From NCBI RefSeq assembly GCF_003633895.1, contig NZ_RBID01000011.1, forward strand, positions 1-64,000: a stretch of DNA of 64,000 nucleotides. The letters run 5' to 3'. Numbering within the stretch: the stretch's first letter is position 1; each line of letters opens with the position of its first letter. The position numbers and the translations under genes were made by a program. Under the pieces are notes generated by a model. It was given only the letters and a program-made list of their open reading frames with translations, had not been told where the DNA came from and did not search any database. Origin of the DNA: Vogesella indigofera. Lineage in GTDB: Bacteria > Pseudomonadota > Gammaproteobacteria > Burkholderiales > Chromobacteriaceae. Positions 45,172 through 54,093 of the stretch are shown piece after piece.

Positions 45172-48100
45172 GTGAACACATCCCGACACAATGCTCCCCA
45201 ATTTCAGCGCAGTGCTACTTCGCACGCGGTATTGATCGCCCTGTCCGGTCTGGTGCTGGCTACTTCCGGCGCACATGCCGCAGGCGGTATCGTGACCGGC
45301 TCACAAACCGTGAGCGACCAGAAGATCGATGGACAACAAGGCAATGGCTATTTTGTCCAGAGTGGCAGCCTGAACATCAGCAATAGCACGCTGGCCAACT
45401 TCACCACCACCGGTGGTGCCGGTAGCGGCGGCGGCGCCGGTATGGGGGGCGCCATCTTCATTAATGACGGTGCCAGTGTGGTGCTGGACAACGTGAAGTT
45501 CTCCGGTAATACCGCGGTCGGCGGCAAAGGGGGCGTGGGCAGTGTTGGCGGTTCCTTGAATAACCTGTTTGGCACAGGCGTTCCGGGCGCAACCGGTTCT
45601 GCAGGTGACGACGCCGATGGCGGTGCGGCCTATGTTAATGGCGGTAACGGTTTTGGCGGCTATAACGGCGAAGATGGCGGAGATGGCATCATAGGTGTTG
45701 GCGGTACCGGAGGCGCAGGGGGAAGTGGTTCGAATGGTGCAGCAGTTACCGCCGACACCGTATTGGCAATAGCCCAGTCCGTCTACGATATTGCGACCTC
45801 TGTCGGCGACACTAGCGAAGCTGCGTTTTACACCGGATTGGCAACGGAAATGACTGCTCAGGCAGCAGCGGCTACAGCGGGGGTGACCACAGCCGGTCTG
45901 GCGCCTATTTATACGGCACTAGCGGCCACTTACACCGCCCAGGCTGCGGCGGTGACCACTACCAAGGTAACTGCCGATACGGTTATAGCAGTAGCAAATG
46001 CGGCTTATCTGACCGCCATTACTGTAACCAGTAGCGAATTGGGGCTCAGTGGTGCCGGTGGCAATGGCGGTGCTGGCGGCGATGGCGGTACCGGTGCGAG
46101 CTTCTTTGGCGGCGGAACCGGTGGTGCCGGTGGTAGTGGTGGTGATGCCGTTTCCACCACGGGTGCTATCGGTGGCGAGGGTGGTAGTGGCGGCACCGGT
46201 GGTACCGGCGGCTTTGGCGCTGGCGGTGGCCAAGGTGGCGCAGGTGCCAATTCTGGCGACGACGGTAATGGTGTTACCCATAACGGCGGCAAGGGCGATG
46301 GTGGCGACGGTGGTCTTGGCGGCTTTGGCGGCGGCGACGGCGGCTCCGGTGTGGGCGGCAGCACCCTGGGCGGCGGCAACGGCGGCTCTGGTCTCGGCGG
46401 TTCGATCTTCGTTCGTGACGGCGGCTCGCTGACCATCAAGGGCGATACTACCTTTGGTCGCGGCAAGGTGCGCGGCGGTGCCGGCGATGTGGCCAACCAC
46501 GGTAGCAGTGGCGATGCCGCCGGTACCGATCTGTTCATGATGAAGGGCTCCAATGTGGTGCTGGATGCCGGTGCCGGTAAAACCATTACCTTTAACGGCA
46601 CTATCGCAGACGACAGTTCGGCGTCCATTGATGGTTACGGTAATGCCGAGGGCGATGGTGCCAGTCTGACCATCAGGAGCGGCCTGGTGGTGTTTAACGG
46701 CGAGAACACTTACACCGGCCAGACCATTCTGGAAGGCGGCGTCCTCAAGGCAGTCGATGGCGAAACCCTGCACGCCAGCAGTAATATCAATTTTGCTTCA
46801 AACCGCGAAGGCGGCATCCTGCTGGTCAATACCGGCGTATTCGACCGCTTCACGGGTACTGCCGGCGATCGCGTGCAGTGGACCGGCTCCGGCGGTTTTG
46901 CCGCCGAAGAGCAAGACCTGAGCGTTGAGCTCAGCGGCGGGCTGGAACGTACCTGGGGTGTCGAGGGCTTTGTCGGTGGCAACAATGCCCTGATTCTGGG
47001 TGCCGCAGATTCCACCCATAAAGTCACGCTGGAAAACGACATCAACCTGAATGGCCAGAACGGCACGGTGCTGGTCAAGGCCAATGCCAATAATGACAAC
47101 TACGGCATCCTGAATGGCGTACTACGTAATGGCTCGCTCACTGTAGGCGATGCCAACCATACCGGCACCCTGCTGCTGACCAAGGCCAATACCTATGCTG
47201 ACGGCACCGTCGTGAACGGCGGCGAGCTGCGTCTGGTCGAAGAGGGTGCATTGAATGCCAACGGCAAGGTCGAGGTCAATAATGGCGCGACGCTGGACAC
47301 CTCCAGCACCGGCGATCAGGCAATCGGCACCTTGGCGGGCAATGGCGCAGTCAAGCTGGGTAGCAACACCCTGACACTGAACCAGAATGGCGATACTACC
47401 TTCGCGGGCAATATCCAGGATGGCGGCGTGGCAGGTGGCACAGGTTCCGGCATCGTGAAAAACGGTAGCGGTACGCTGACCATCACAGCTCAGAACGCTT
47501 ACACCGGCAAAACCCAAATCAACGCGGGTCAAATCGTACTCGATGGCAGCCTGAGCACGGATGCCGTCCACGTTGCCACCGGTGCCACGCTGACTAATAA
47601 CAGTGGCGGTCTGGAAGCCGACGTGGCGCTGAGCAACGATGGCCTGATCAATCAGAACCATGACGACACCGTCGCCAGTCTGGTCAACACCGGCACCATC
47701 AACGGTAGCCAGACCCTGACTGCCCAGACCTATGCGCTGAACGACGGCTCCGTCATCAACGCCCATCTGGGCAGTGGCGTACTGACGGCGAATGGCACAG
47801 TGCAGGTCAACGGCACCAGCAAGGCGGAAGCCGTCACCATTGCCTCCGGCACCACCACGCTGGGCAGCGCCGAACGTCTGCTGGATAGCAGCGACGTCAC
47901 CGTTGACGGCAAGCTGGTCATGGGCGGTGATGAAACCATCGGCACGCTGGCAGGCAATCAGAACGGTGTGCTGGAGTTGTCCGGCGCCAAGCTGACACTG
48001 AACCATGCTGGCAAGGAGACCACCTACGCCGGCGTGATTCAGGACAACCAGAACGGTGCCGGCAGTGTGCAAAAAGACGGCAACGGCAAGCAGATTCTGA

Positions 48101-51100
48101 CCGGTGCCAACACCTACCGTGGTCATACCCAGATCAACGGCGGCATCATCGCGCTGAACGATACCGGCAGCCTGCAAAGCCAGACGGTGACCATCGCCAA
48201 GGACGGCACACTGATCAATCACAATCAGGATAATAACGGCCTGTCCGATACCAGCGTGGTAACCAGTGCTGGCGTGATTGAACAAAACAGCGATGACACG
48301 ATCAAGACCCTGATCAACACCGGCACCATCAACGGCGACAAGACCCTTTCCGCCGATACCTATGCGTTGAATGACGGCTCTGTCATCAATGCCCATCTGG
48401 GTAGTGGCGTACTGGCGGCGAATGGCACGGTACAGGTCAACGGTACCAGCAAGGCGGAAACCGTCAACATAGAAACCGGCACGACAACACTGGGTTCGGC
48501 GGAGCGTCTGCTGGACAGCAGCGACGTTACCGTCAACGCCAATCTGGTGCTGGGTGGCGACGAAACCATCGGCACATTGACCGGTGCGGCTAGTGGCAAT
48601 GTCGATCTGAACGGCGGCAAACTCACGCTGAAGCAAAACACGGATACCACCTTTGCCGGCGTGATCCAGGATAGCGAAAGCGGCCAGGGCAGCCTCCAAA
48701 AAGACGGTAGCGGCAGCATCACCCTGAGCGGTGCCAGCACCTACGCTGGTCACACCCAGATCAATAGCGGTAAAGTGGTGCTGGATGGCAGCCTAGCAAG
48801 CCAGAGCATGACCGTCGCCCAGGGCGCCACGCTGGATGACAACAACGGTGGCCTGTCCACGTTGGCCGCAGTGAGTAACGACGGAATTGTCAATCTCAAC
48901 GCCGATGACACCATCGCCAGCTTCAGCAGTACCGGCACCCTCAATAACGCCAGCCATACGCTGACTGCCAACACCTACGACCTGAACGACGGCTCGATCA
49001 TCAACGCCAATCTGGGCACCGGTACCCTGACCAGCAATGGCAATGTGCTGCTCAATGGCAGCAGCAGCGCGGCAACTGTCACCATCGCCTCCGGTATCAC
49101 TACGCTGGGTGCGCCCGAGCGTCTGCTGGACAGTAGTGATGTCAGCGTCAACGGCAAGTTGATCATGGGTGGTGCCGAGACCATCGGCACACTGGCAGGT
49201 AATGGCGACGGCGTGCTGGAATTGTCCGGCGCCAAGCTGACCCTCAAGCAGAACAAGGACACCACCTTTGCCGGTGTGATTCAGGACAGCAGCTTGCCGA
49301 ACAGCGGCAGCCTGCAAAAAGACGGTAGCGGCAAGCTGACCCTGTCGGGTGCCAACACCTACACTGGCAACACGCAAATCAACAGTGGCAAGCTGGTGCT
49401 GGATGGCAGCCTGGAGAGCCAGAGCATTACCGTTGCGAGCGGCGCGACGCTGGACAACCAGCAAGGTGGCCTGTCGGCTACCGCCGCGCTGAACAACAGT
49501 GGCACCCTGAACCAGAACGCTAATGACAGTATCAAGACCCTAGTCAACAGCGGCACCATCAGTGGCAGCGGCACGCTGACTGCCGACAGCTACACGCTGA
49601 ATGGTGGCGCCGTGATCAATGCCAATCTGGGTAGCGGTACGCTGGAAACCCATGGCAAAGTCACTCTCAACGGCACCAGCCAGGCCGCATCGGTACGCGT
49701 GTATGACGACAGTGAGCTGACCCTCAACGGTGAAAACCGGTTGTACACCGCCGCCGATGCCCGCGTGGACGGCAAGCTGATTCTGGGCGGTGGCAACCAG
49801 ACCCTGCGTAGCCTGATCGGCACTGGCCTTGTGGACGTGACTGCTTACAAACTGACGGTCACCCAGGGTGGTGCCTTCAGCGGCAACATCAACGCTGGTA
49901 GCACCGATTTGGATGTCAGCAGTGGCCAACTGGATCTGACCCAGGGCACCACCACCACCCAGAGCACCACGGTAGCCGCCGGCACTACCCTGAGTGTGAC
50001 CGATGGTGCCACGCTGAATAGCGCCACCACTACCGTCGGCGGTACTTTGACACTGGGAAGCAGTAGCAACCTCGTCTACACAACCCTGAGCGGTCGCGGT
50101 ACGGTGCAGGCCGCCAGCTTTGACAACAAGGTCGGTAGCACCGTTAAGGGCTTCTTGACCTTTACCGGTGATTATGTGAACAACGGCAAGCTGGCACCGG
50201 GCAACTCGCCGGGCCAGACCGTCATCATCGGCAATTTCATCAACAACGGTTTGTTTGAAGCCGAACTGCAGAACACTACGCCAATTACCGGCTACGACCA
50301 GACCAGCGTCGGCGGCACGGTTACCCTGGGCGCTGCCAGTGAACTGGTGGTGCAGACCTATGGGGGCACCGCACCGGTACGCGGCAACAGCTACCAGATC
50401 ATTGCCGATCTGGCCGGCAACGCCAAAGCCGTTAACGGTACTTTTGGCAGCGTGAAATATGATGCCGATGGTCTGGCCGGAGCGGGCATCGCCGTCAGCA
50501 ATGCTGCCATCGTGTTTGACGTTGCCACCGGCAAGGTGCTAGCCACCGGTCAGAACGGCGCAGCAAGCACTTTTGCCGATATGGGCAGCACCACCAGCCA
50601 GCGTGCTGCGGCTGCCGCCTTGCTGAATATTGCCACCACTGATGTCGGCCAGAACCAGATCGACTCTGCCAGCACGGTGGGCCAGCTGGCGGCCCAGTTC
50701 ATTACCGCCAACGGCAGCAGTGCCGCAGCCAACGCCGAGCGGTTTACGCCCGAGTACTACGGTGCCATGGCCGACAATGCCCTGCGCACGGGCGAGCTGG
50801 TATCCGGTCTGCTGCTGCAGCGCACAACTACCGCACTGGACAGCGCTACGCCGGTAGGCCAGGGCAGTGCCTTTGTCGGTTATCTGTACGACGAGATGGA
50901 GACCGCCAACAAGACCGGGCTGGAGCGTCGTGACTTCTACGTTGGGGGCGAATACCGTATCGGCGAAGCGTTCACTCTCGGTACGGTGCTGTTGGATGGC
51001 AGTGGCGATCTGAGCGCCCGCTTTGGTAGCGGCAACAGCAAGGTGCATGGTGCCAGCCTGTTTGCCCGTCTGAGTGTCAACCCGTCGCTGGATGTGTTGG

Positions 51101-51657
51101 CCAGTGTTAGCCACAGCAGCTACGACTACCAGCTGAGCCGCAGCACCGTCGTGGGGCAGACCAGCGCCAACACCGAAGCCAAGGCACTGACTGCCAGCCT
51201 GGCCGCGGTCTACCGCGCGCAAATCACCCCGCAGCTAGCGATCCTGCCACGCGTCGGTCTCAGCCACGGCAAGGCTTCGGTCAATGGCCTGCTGGAACAG
51301 GGTAGCGCCACCGACCGTCTTGATCTGGCTGGCTTCGACGCACAGCAGAGCAAGGCGCAGATTGGTGCCACCTGGTTGTGGACATCGTTGGATCAGGGCC
51401 AGCGCTGGAATGTGGCGCTGGATCTGGGGCTGGAACATGCCTTCTCTGACCGCAAGGACGCGATGCAGGCCACACTGGCGAGCGATCACCGTGTGAGCTT
51501 CCCGGTGACTTTCGCCAGCGAGCGCAAGACACTGCTGAACTTCGGCATCAGCGCCAACTATGGCTTCAGTAAAAACCTGTCGCTATCCGCTTCGCTGGAA
51601 GGTCGCAGCAATGTTGACGGTCAAAGTGGCAAGCTGGGTATGAACTACATCTTCTAA
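45172..51657 (+). CDS. giant autotransporter adhesin (type Va)
   Basis: This 2161-residue protein has a signal peptide (to about residue 36, ending SGAHA). A glycine-rich region (about 80-450) is interrupted by an Ala/Thr-rich insert. A long beta-helix passenger of autotransporter-associated strand repeats follows (for example LTLSGANTYTGNTQINSGKL), with about four units of roughly 206 residues. A final barrel domain of about 270 residues starts near GSAFVGYLYDEMET and ends LGMNYIF, with the terminal Phe recognised by BamA. No protease motif is visible, so adhesion or biofilm formation is the best guess. GTG 45172 is the only start after an in-frame stop; no Shine-Dalgarno is seen. It contains a single GCGGCCAAC-type motif (48861). 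Confidence 0.93.
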   Translation: MNTSRHNAPQFQRSATSHAVLIALSGLVLATSGAHAAGGIVTGSQTVSDQKIDGQQGNGYFVQSGSLNISNSTLANFTTTGGAGSGGGAGMGGAIFINDGASVVLDNVKFSGNTAVGGKGGVGSVGGSLNNLFGTGVPGATGSAGDDADGGAAYVNGGNGFGGYNGEDGGDGIIGVGGTGGAGGSGSNGAAVTADTVLAIAQSVYDIATSVGDTSEAAFYTGLATEMTAQAAAATAGVTTAGLAPIYTALAATYTAQAAAVTTTKVTADTVIAVANAAYLTAITVTSSELGLSGAGGNGGAGGDGGTGASFFGGGTGGAGGSGGDAVSTTGAIGGEGGSGGTGGTGGFGAGGGQGGAGANSGDDGNGVTHNGGKGDGGDGGLGGFGGGDGGSGVGGSTLGGGNGGSGLGGSIFVRDGGSLTIKGDTTFGRGKVRGGAGDVANHGSSGDAAGTDLFMMKGSNVVLDAGAGKTITFNGTIADDSSASIDGYGNAEGDGASLTIRSGLVVFNGENTYTGQTILEGGVLKAVDGETLHASSNINFASNREGGILLVNTGVFDRFTGTAGDRVQWTGSGGFAAEEQDLSVELSGGLERTWGVEGFVGGNNALILGAADSTHKVTLENDINLNGQNGTVLVKANANNDNYGILNGVLRNGSLTVGDANHTGTLLLTKANTYADGTVVNGGELRLVEEGALNANGKVEVNNGATLDTSSTGDQAIGTLAGNGAVKLGSNTLTLNQNGDTTFAGNIQDGGVAGGTGSGIVKNGSGTLTITAQNAYTGKTQINAGQIVLDGSLSTDAVHVATGATLTNNSGGLEADVALSNDGLINQNHDDTVASLVNTGTINGSQTLTAQTYALNDGSVINAHLGSGVLTANGTVQVNGTSKAEAVTIASGTTTLGSAERLLDSSDVTVDGKLVMGGDETIGTLAGNQNGVLELSGAKLTLNHAGKETTYAGVIQDNQNGAGSVQKDGNGKQILTGANTYRGHTQINGGIIALNDTGSLQSQTVTIAKDGTLINHNQDNNGLSDTSVVTSAGVIEQNSDDTIKTLINTGTINGDKTLSADTYALNDGSVINAHLGSGVLAANGTVQVNGTSKAETVNIETGTTTLGSAERLLDSSDVTVNANLVLGGDETIGTLTGAASGNVDLNGGKLTLKQNTDTTFAGVIQDSESGQGSLQKDGSGSITLSGASTYAGHTQINSGKVVLDGSLASQSMTVAQGATLDDNNGGLSTLAAVSNDGIVNLNADDTIASFSSTGTLNNASHTLTANTYDLNDGSIINANLGTGTLTSNGNVLLNGSSSAATVTIASGITTLGAPERLLDSSDVSVNGKLIMGGAETIGTLAGNGDGVLELSGAKLTLKQNKDTTFAGVIQDSSLPNSGSLQKDGSGKLTLSGANTYTGNTQINSGKLVLDGSLESQSITVASGATLDNQQGGLSATAALNNSGTLNQNANDSIKTLVNSGTISGSGTLTADSYTLNGGAVINANLGSGTLETHGKVTLNGTSQAASVRVYDDSELTLNGENRLYTAADARVDGKLILGGGNQTLRSLIGTGLVDVTAYKLTVTQGGAFSGNINAGSTDLDVSSGQLDLTQGTTTTQSTTVAAGTTLSVTDGATLNSATTTVGGTLTLGSSSNLVYTTLSGRGTVQAASFDNKVGSTVKGFLTFTGDYVNNGKLAPGNSPGQTVIIGNFINNGLFEAELQNTTPITGYDQTSVGGTVTLGAASELVVQTYGGTAPVRGNSYQIIADLAGNAKAVNGTFGSVKYDADGLAGAGIAVSNAAIVFDVATGKVLATGQNGAASTFADMGSTTSQRAAAAALLNIATTDVGQNQIDSASTVGQLAAQFITANGSSAAANAERFTPEYYGAMADNALRTGELVSGLLLQRTTTALDSATPVGQGSAFVGYLYDEMETANKTGLERRDFYVGGEYRIGEAFTLGTVLLDGSGDLSARFGSGNSKVHGASLFARLSVNPSLDVLASVSHSSYDYQLSRSTVVGQTSANTEAKALTASLAAVYRAQITPQLAILPRVGLSHGKASVNGLLEQGSATDRLDLAGFDAQQSKAQIGATWLWTSLDQGQRWNVALDLGLEHAFSDRKDAMQATLASDHRVSFPVTFASERKTLLNFGISANYGFSKNLSLSASLEGRSNVDGQSGKLGMNYIF
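45741..46045 (+). repeat. Ala/Thr-rich insert with internal duplication in the autotransporter
   Basis: Within the Gly-rich segment about 100 residues change character to helical Ala/Thr sequence. The phrase TADTVLAIAQSVYDIAT recurs 75 residues later as TADTVIAVANAAYLTAI, so the insert is a diverged internal duplication. It looks like a helical hairpin placed inside a beta/Gly-rich domain. Confidence 0.6.
47290..49770 (+). repeat. about four tandem 0.62-kb coding repeats in the autotransporter
   Basis: The motif coding for (L/I)T-x-NTYxG-x-TQIN-x-G begins at about 47,470, 48,088, 48,712 and 49,330, a period of 618-624 bases. Each unit also has LNDGSVINAHLGSGVL-like and GSAERLLDSSDVTV-like blocks. 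Unit-to-unit DNA identity is high enough that recombination could change repeat number. Confidence 0.8.
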
Positions 51658-51666
51658 ACCTGCAGC

Positions 51667-51688
51667 TTGCGGCCAACGTTGGCCACAA
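51667..51688. repeat. inverted GCGGCCAAC motif pair after autotransporter
   Basis: TTGCGGCCAACGTTGGCCAC and the following AA form an 11-base inverted pair with one mismatch. It is one of the few motif copies in the island and lies between the autotransporter stop and its terminator. Confidence 0.7.
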
Positions 51689-51698
51689 TCCGCACCGC

Positions 51699-51726
51699 AA
51701 GGGCAAGCCATTTGGCTTGCCCTTTT
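51699..51726 (+). terminator. intrinsic terminator after autotransporter
   Basis: The 11-bp stem AAGGGCAAGCC/GGCTTGCCCTT with a 4-base loop is followed by TTTT. It ends the autotransporter transcript. Confidence 0.88.
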
Positions 51727-51801
51727 ACCATCGAAGTGACTGCCCATAAGCGGCCTAACAGACCAGGAATAGTTCACCTAAAATGGTGGACCGCATAAAG
51801 T

Positions 51802-52275
51802 TCAGTTACGTTTTCCTCTGAAAGCCCAAGTACCGGCGAGCCCGGTGAAGCCGGCGACAAAAGCAACCAGTACCCAGAAGCCATGTGGGTGCTCCGCTAG
51901 CGGAATTCCTCCCACATTCATCTCGAAGAAGCCGGCCACAATGTTGATCGGTAGTGCAAGCACCGTCACCATCATCAGGGTGAACAGTGTCTTGTCGGTC
52001 TGTTCGTTCAGTTGGGCGGCCAGTTCTTCCTGCAGTAGCTTGATGCGCTCGACCAAGGAGGTGAAGTCATTCAAGACCAGCGAAAACTCTTCTGTTGATT
52101 CTCGTAGGTCCTGAACATCTTGTTCTTGCAGCCAGTCCGGTGGGTGGTTCAGCCGAAACAGGGCGCTAGACTCTGGGGCCAGCAGGCGTTGTAAACGCAC
52201 CGGGGCGCGGCGCATGGAGGCCAGCTCGACACTGTTTTCATTCAAGCCGTCTGATTGTGCAACCCTCGGTATGCC
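51802..52275 (-). pseudogene. zntB: ZntB/CorA-family divalent cation transporter, 5'-truncated
   Basis: The frame encodes only the C-terminal part of a CorA/ZntB channel: the long stalk helix (RLQRLLAPESSALFRL, LNDFTSLVERIKLLQEELA), two transmembrane helices, and the signature region, here FFEMNVGGIPLAEHPHGFW instead of the usual GMNVGG. A TTG at 52,245 could start a 147-residue product, but recognisable coding sequence continues in frame a little upstream (AQSDGLNENSVELAS) and then meets a stop. About the first half of the protein is absent. It is a remnant truncated by an insertion or deletion. Confidence 0.75.
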
Positions 52276-52622
52276 ATTAGGAACATCAATGACACGAAGA
52301 TGTTTTCACACAGCCTCGCCGACCTGTTGCCGGCCAGATAGGAGTAGTTGCTGATCATCGGCCAATCCGGGAGGCTTCATGGATGAATAGTAGAAATAGT
52401 CGCTTCAGTAGGGGGGCTTGGTAAAGACCCCGGTTATGGCGCCGCGTAGTGCCTTGCCGTAGCTAAGCAAGTCACCAAACAGCGCCTTCAGCTCTGCAAT
52501 TAGCTCCGTATCCTCGGATTGCCTATGCTGACGACTACTGCGCCAGACTGATGCCCTGATCAAAGCACACCTCAAAAAAATATTTCAAAACAGCCATCCT
52601 GCTACTTCCAAATTAATACTTA
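52276..52622. other. degenerate stretch with possible gene fragment
   Basis: No complete gene is present. On the minus strand (about 52,555-52,418) a short frame reads TELIAELKALFGDLLSYGKA and ends soon after; it looks like real protein sequence but I cannot name it. The stretch probably records a deletion that removed the front of zntB. Confidence 0.4.
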
Positions 52623-53603
52623 TCAGTTTTTGGTTTGGCTTTTATTTTGATTTTCATTTTTATTATGCCATAAAGGGTGTGTTGCATTTGTTTGGAAGTT
52701 TCCTGAAATGTCATTGTGTATTTGCATTTCTTTCTTTATTAAAGTCTCCATCATGGCGGCTAATGATATACCTAGTTTTCCTGCAATGGCCTTGGCATTT
52801 TCGTGTAAATATGATTCTATTTTTATATTTAACTGTTTCTTGGCATGGATGGGGGATTTTTTGTTTTCGTTTTGCTCTTTTTCTTTTTGATTATTGTTAT
52901 AGTGAAATTTCACTATTTTTTTGAAATTTTCATCGAATTTTTTGTCTATCAGTAGTAATTTGTCAAATAAAATGTATGCGTCTTCAATTTCTTTTGGCTC
53001 GTCGCACTGGGTGGCGATGTTGTAATGGTTGTTAATAAACCAAAGCCAAATTGATTTTAATTTCTTTTTCTGTCTGTTTTTGTTCGTGTTTATCCAATCA
53101 AATATTTCTTTGTCAGATGCTGTTGACTTTTCCCATTGTGAGTACAGGTCATTGTACATTGCACCTTTTCTTTGGTGGGGGAGAGTGATGTCAAATTGTA
53201 CTAGCGCACTTTCAATCCTGCTGATCCCTTGGTATTTGTTCGGAGTGATTTTTGGGTTGGTTATTCTAAAGTTAATTTTATTTTTTTCTAAAATAATTTC
53301 TAAGCAAGTTTCGATAAAGGAAGTTTGGCGCTTGCTTTGAAATTGGTACGGATTGAAAAATGAATTCCTGGTTCTTTCTTGAATTATATAAATTAGTGGC
53401 TGCCAGTTATTGAATTGAATGGTTTGAATATCTTCCTTGATGGAATCAATTATTTTTTCTGACGAAATTTGAATTTTGCTGCATTTACTTCCTGGTATGT
53501 TTGACAAAAAGAAAAATGCTAGATGTGTTGGGTGGTGATCAAGTGAAGCTATAGAATTTGCTATTTCTTCAATTATGTATTTGACATAATTTTGATGTTC
53601 CAT
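52623..53603 (-). CDS. AT-rich unknown protein with C-terminal ribbon-helix-helix motif
   Basis: This 326-residue protein has a very AT-rich gene, sharply different from its surroundings, and is rich in Lys, Asn, Ile and Gln. Residues about 255-295 (QLNIKIESYLHENAKAIAGK then LGISLAAMMETLIKKEM) fit a ribbon-helix-helix DNA-binding fold. The N-terminal 230 residues match nothing I recognise. Upstream lie overlapping inverted and direct repeats that could be its own operator. A plasmid- or phage-derived DNA-binding or replication-control role is inference. The last 30 residues are Asn/Lys-rich and disordered. Confidence 0.6.
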   Translation of the reverse strand: MEHQNYVKYIIEEIANSIASLDHHPTHLAFFFLSNIPGSKCSKIQISSEKIIDSIKEDIQTIQFNNWQPLIYIIQERTRNSFFNPYQFQSKRQTSFIETCLEIILEKNKINFRITNPKITPNKYQGISRIESALVQFDITLPHQRKGAMYNDLYSQWEKSTASDKEIFDWINTNKNRQKKKLKSIWLWFINNHYNIATQCDEPKEIEDAYILFDKLLLIDKKFDENFKKIVKFHYNNNQKEKEQNENKKSPIHAKKQLNIKIESYLHENAKAIAGKLGISLAAMMETLIKKEMQIHNDISGNFQTNATHPLWHNKNENQNKSQTKN

Positions 53604-53900
53604 ATTTTTCTCACTTTAGTAGTATTGCTTTATTAAGTAATACTTGATTAAGTAATATTTCTACTGTTAGAAATTAATATTTTTACTATAGTTAGAAAAA
53701 TAGTAGTAATCAAGAAGATTCTTTCTAGATGAATAAAATAATCTAGCTTAGTACATGTACAGTCAGTACAGGGGGATTTACGGAATCATGGCGCATCCAT
53801 CTCTCGTGATTGCATCGGGTAGGAGACTAAAAATTTGCTGTTGAAATAAAAAATTACGCGGGTGCGGAATGTGATGAGCACATCACCCGAGGTAAACAAA
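53604..53900. promoter_or_regulatory. divergent control region of the RHH protein and alpA
   Basis: This AT-rich region carries an inverted repeat AGTATTGCTT/AAGTAATACT (53,621-53,644, one mismatch), a direct repeat ATTAAGTAATA (53,632-53,642 and 53,647-53,657), and a separate palindrome TGTAC-AGTCA-GTACA (53,756-53,770). These suit binding by the RHH protein and by a second repressor. Confidence 0.55.
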
Positions 53901-54080
53901 ATGAAAATTTTGCGCTTAAAACAAGTAATGGCCATAACTGGTCTAGCCCGCTCGACACTCTACAAATACATGGTGACAGAAGATTTTCCGGATCAGGTTA
54001 AGCTGGGGCCAAGGGCCGTTGGCTGGCTGGAGGTGGAAGTGTTGGCGTGGCTGCAAAGCCGGATTGAGAAGCGGGCATAA
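53901..54080 (+). CDS. alpA: AlpA-family excision/transcription regulator
   Basis: This 59-residue protein is a complete AlpA-type MerR-like helix-turn-helix: LRLKQVMAITGLARSTLYKY then PDQVKLGPRAVGWLEVEVLA. AlpA proteins activate integrase or excise P4/CP4-57-like islands. ATG 53901 is preferred because GAGG at 53,889-53,892 lies 8 bases upstream; in-frame ATG 53874 and GTG 53862 lack a good site. An intrinsic terminator spans its end. Confidence 0.88.
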   Translation: MKILRLKQVMAITGLARSTLYKYMVTEDFPDQVKLGPRAVGWLEVEVLAWLQSRIEKRA

Positions 54081-54093
54081 TGCCCGCTTTTTT
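54069..54093 (+). terminator. intrinsic terminator at the end of alpA
   Basis: Stem AAGCGGGCA/TGCCCGCTT (54,069-54,077 with 54,081-54,089) runs into T6. It overlaps the last codons of alpA. Confidence 0.85.

Noticed and set aside
45418-46520. Regular GGC-rich repeats as a CRISPR or minisatellite
   Set aside because: They encode an uninterrupted Gly-rich protein segment with no constant repeat/spacer pattern.
47122-48753. Minus-strand ORF of 543 codons inside the autotransporter
   Set aside because: Its repeats mirror the coding repeats of the autotransporter. No ribosome site or domain is visible.
52232-52245. GCCGTCTGA string resembling the Neisseria uptake sequence GCCGTCTGAA
   Set aside because: It is a single occurrence, with a mismatch at the last base, inside a zntB remnant; there is no enrichment in the window.
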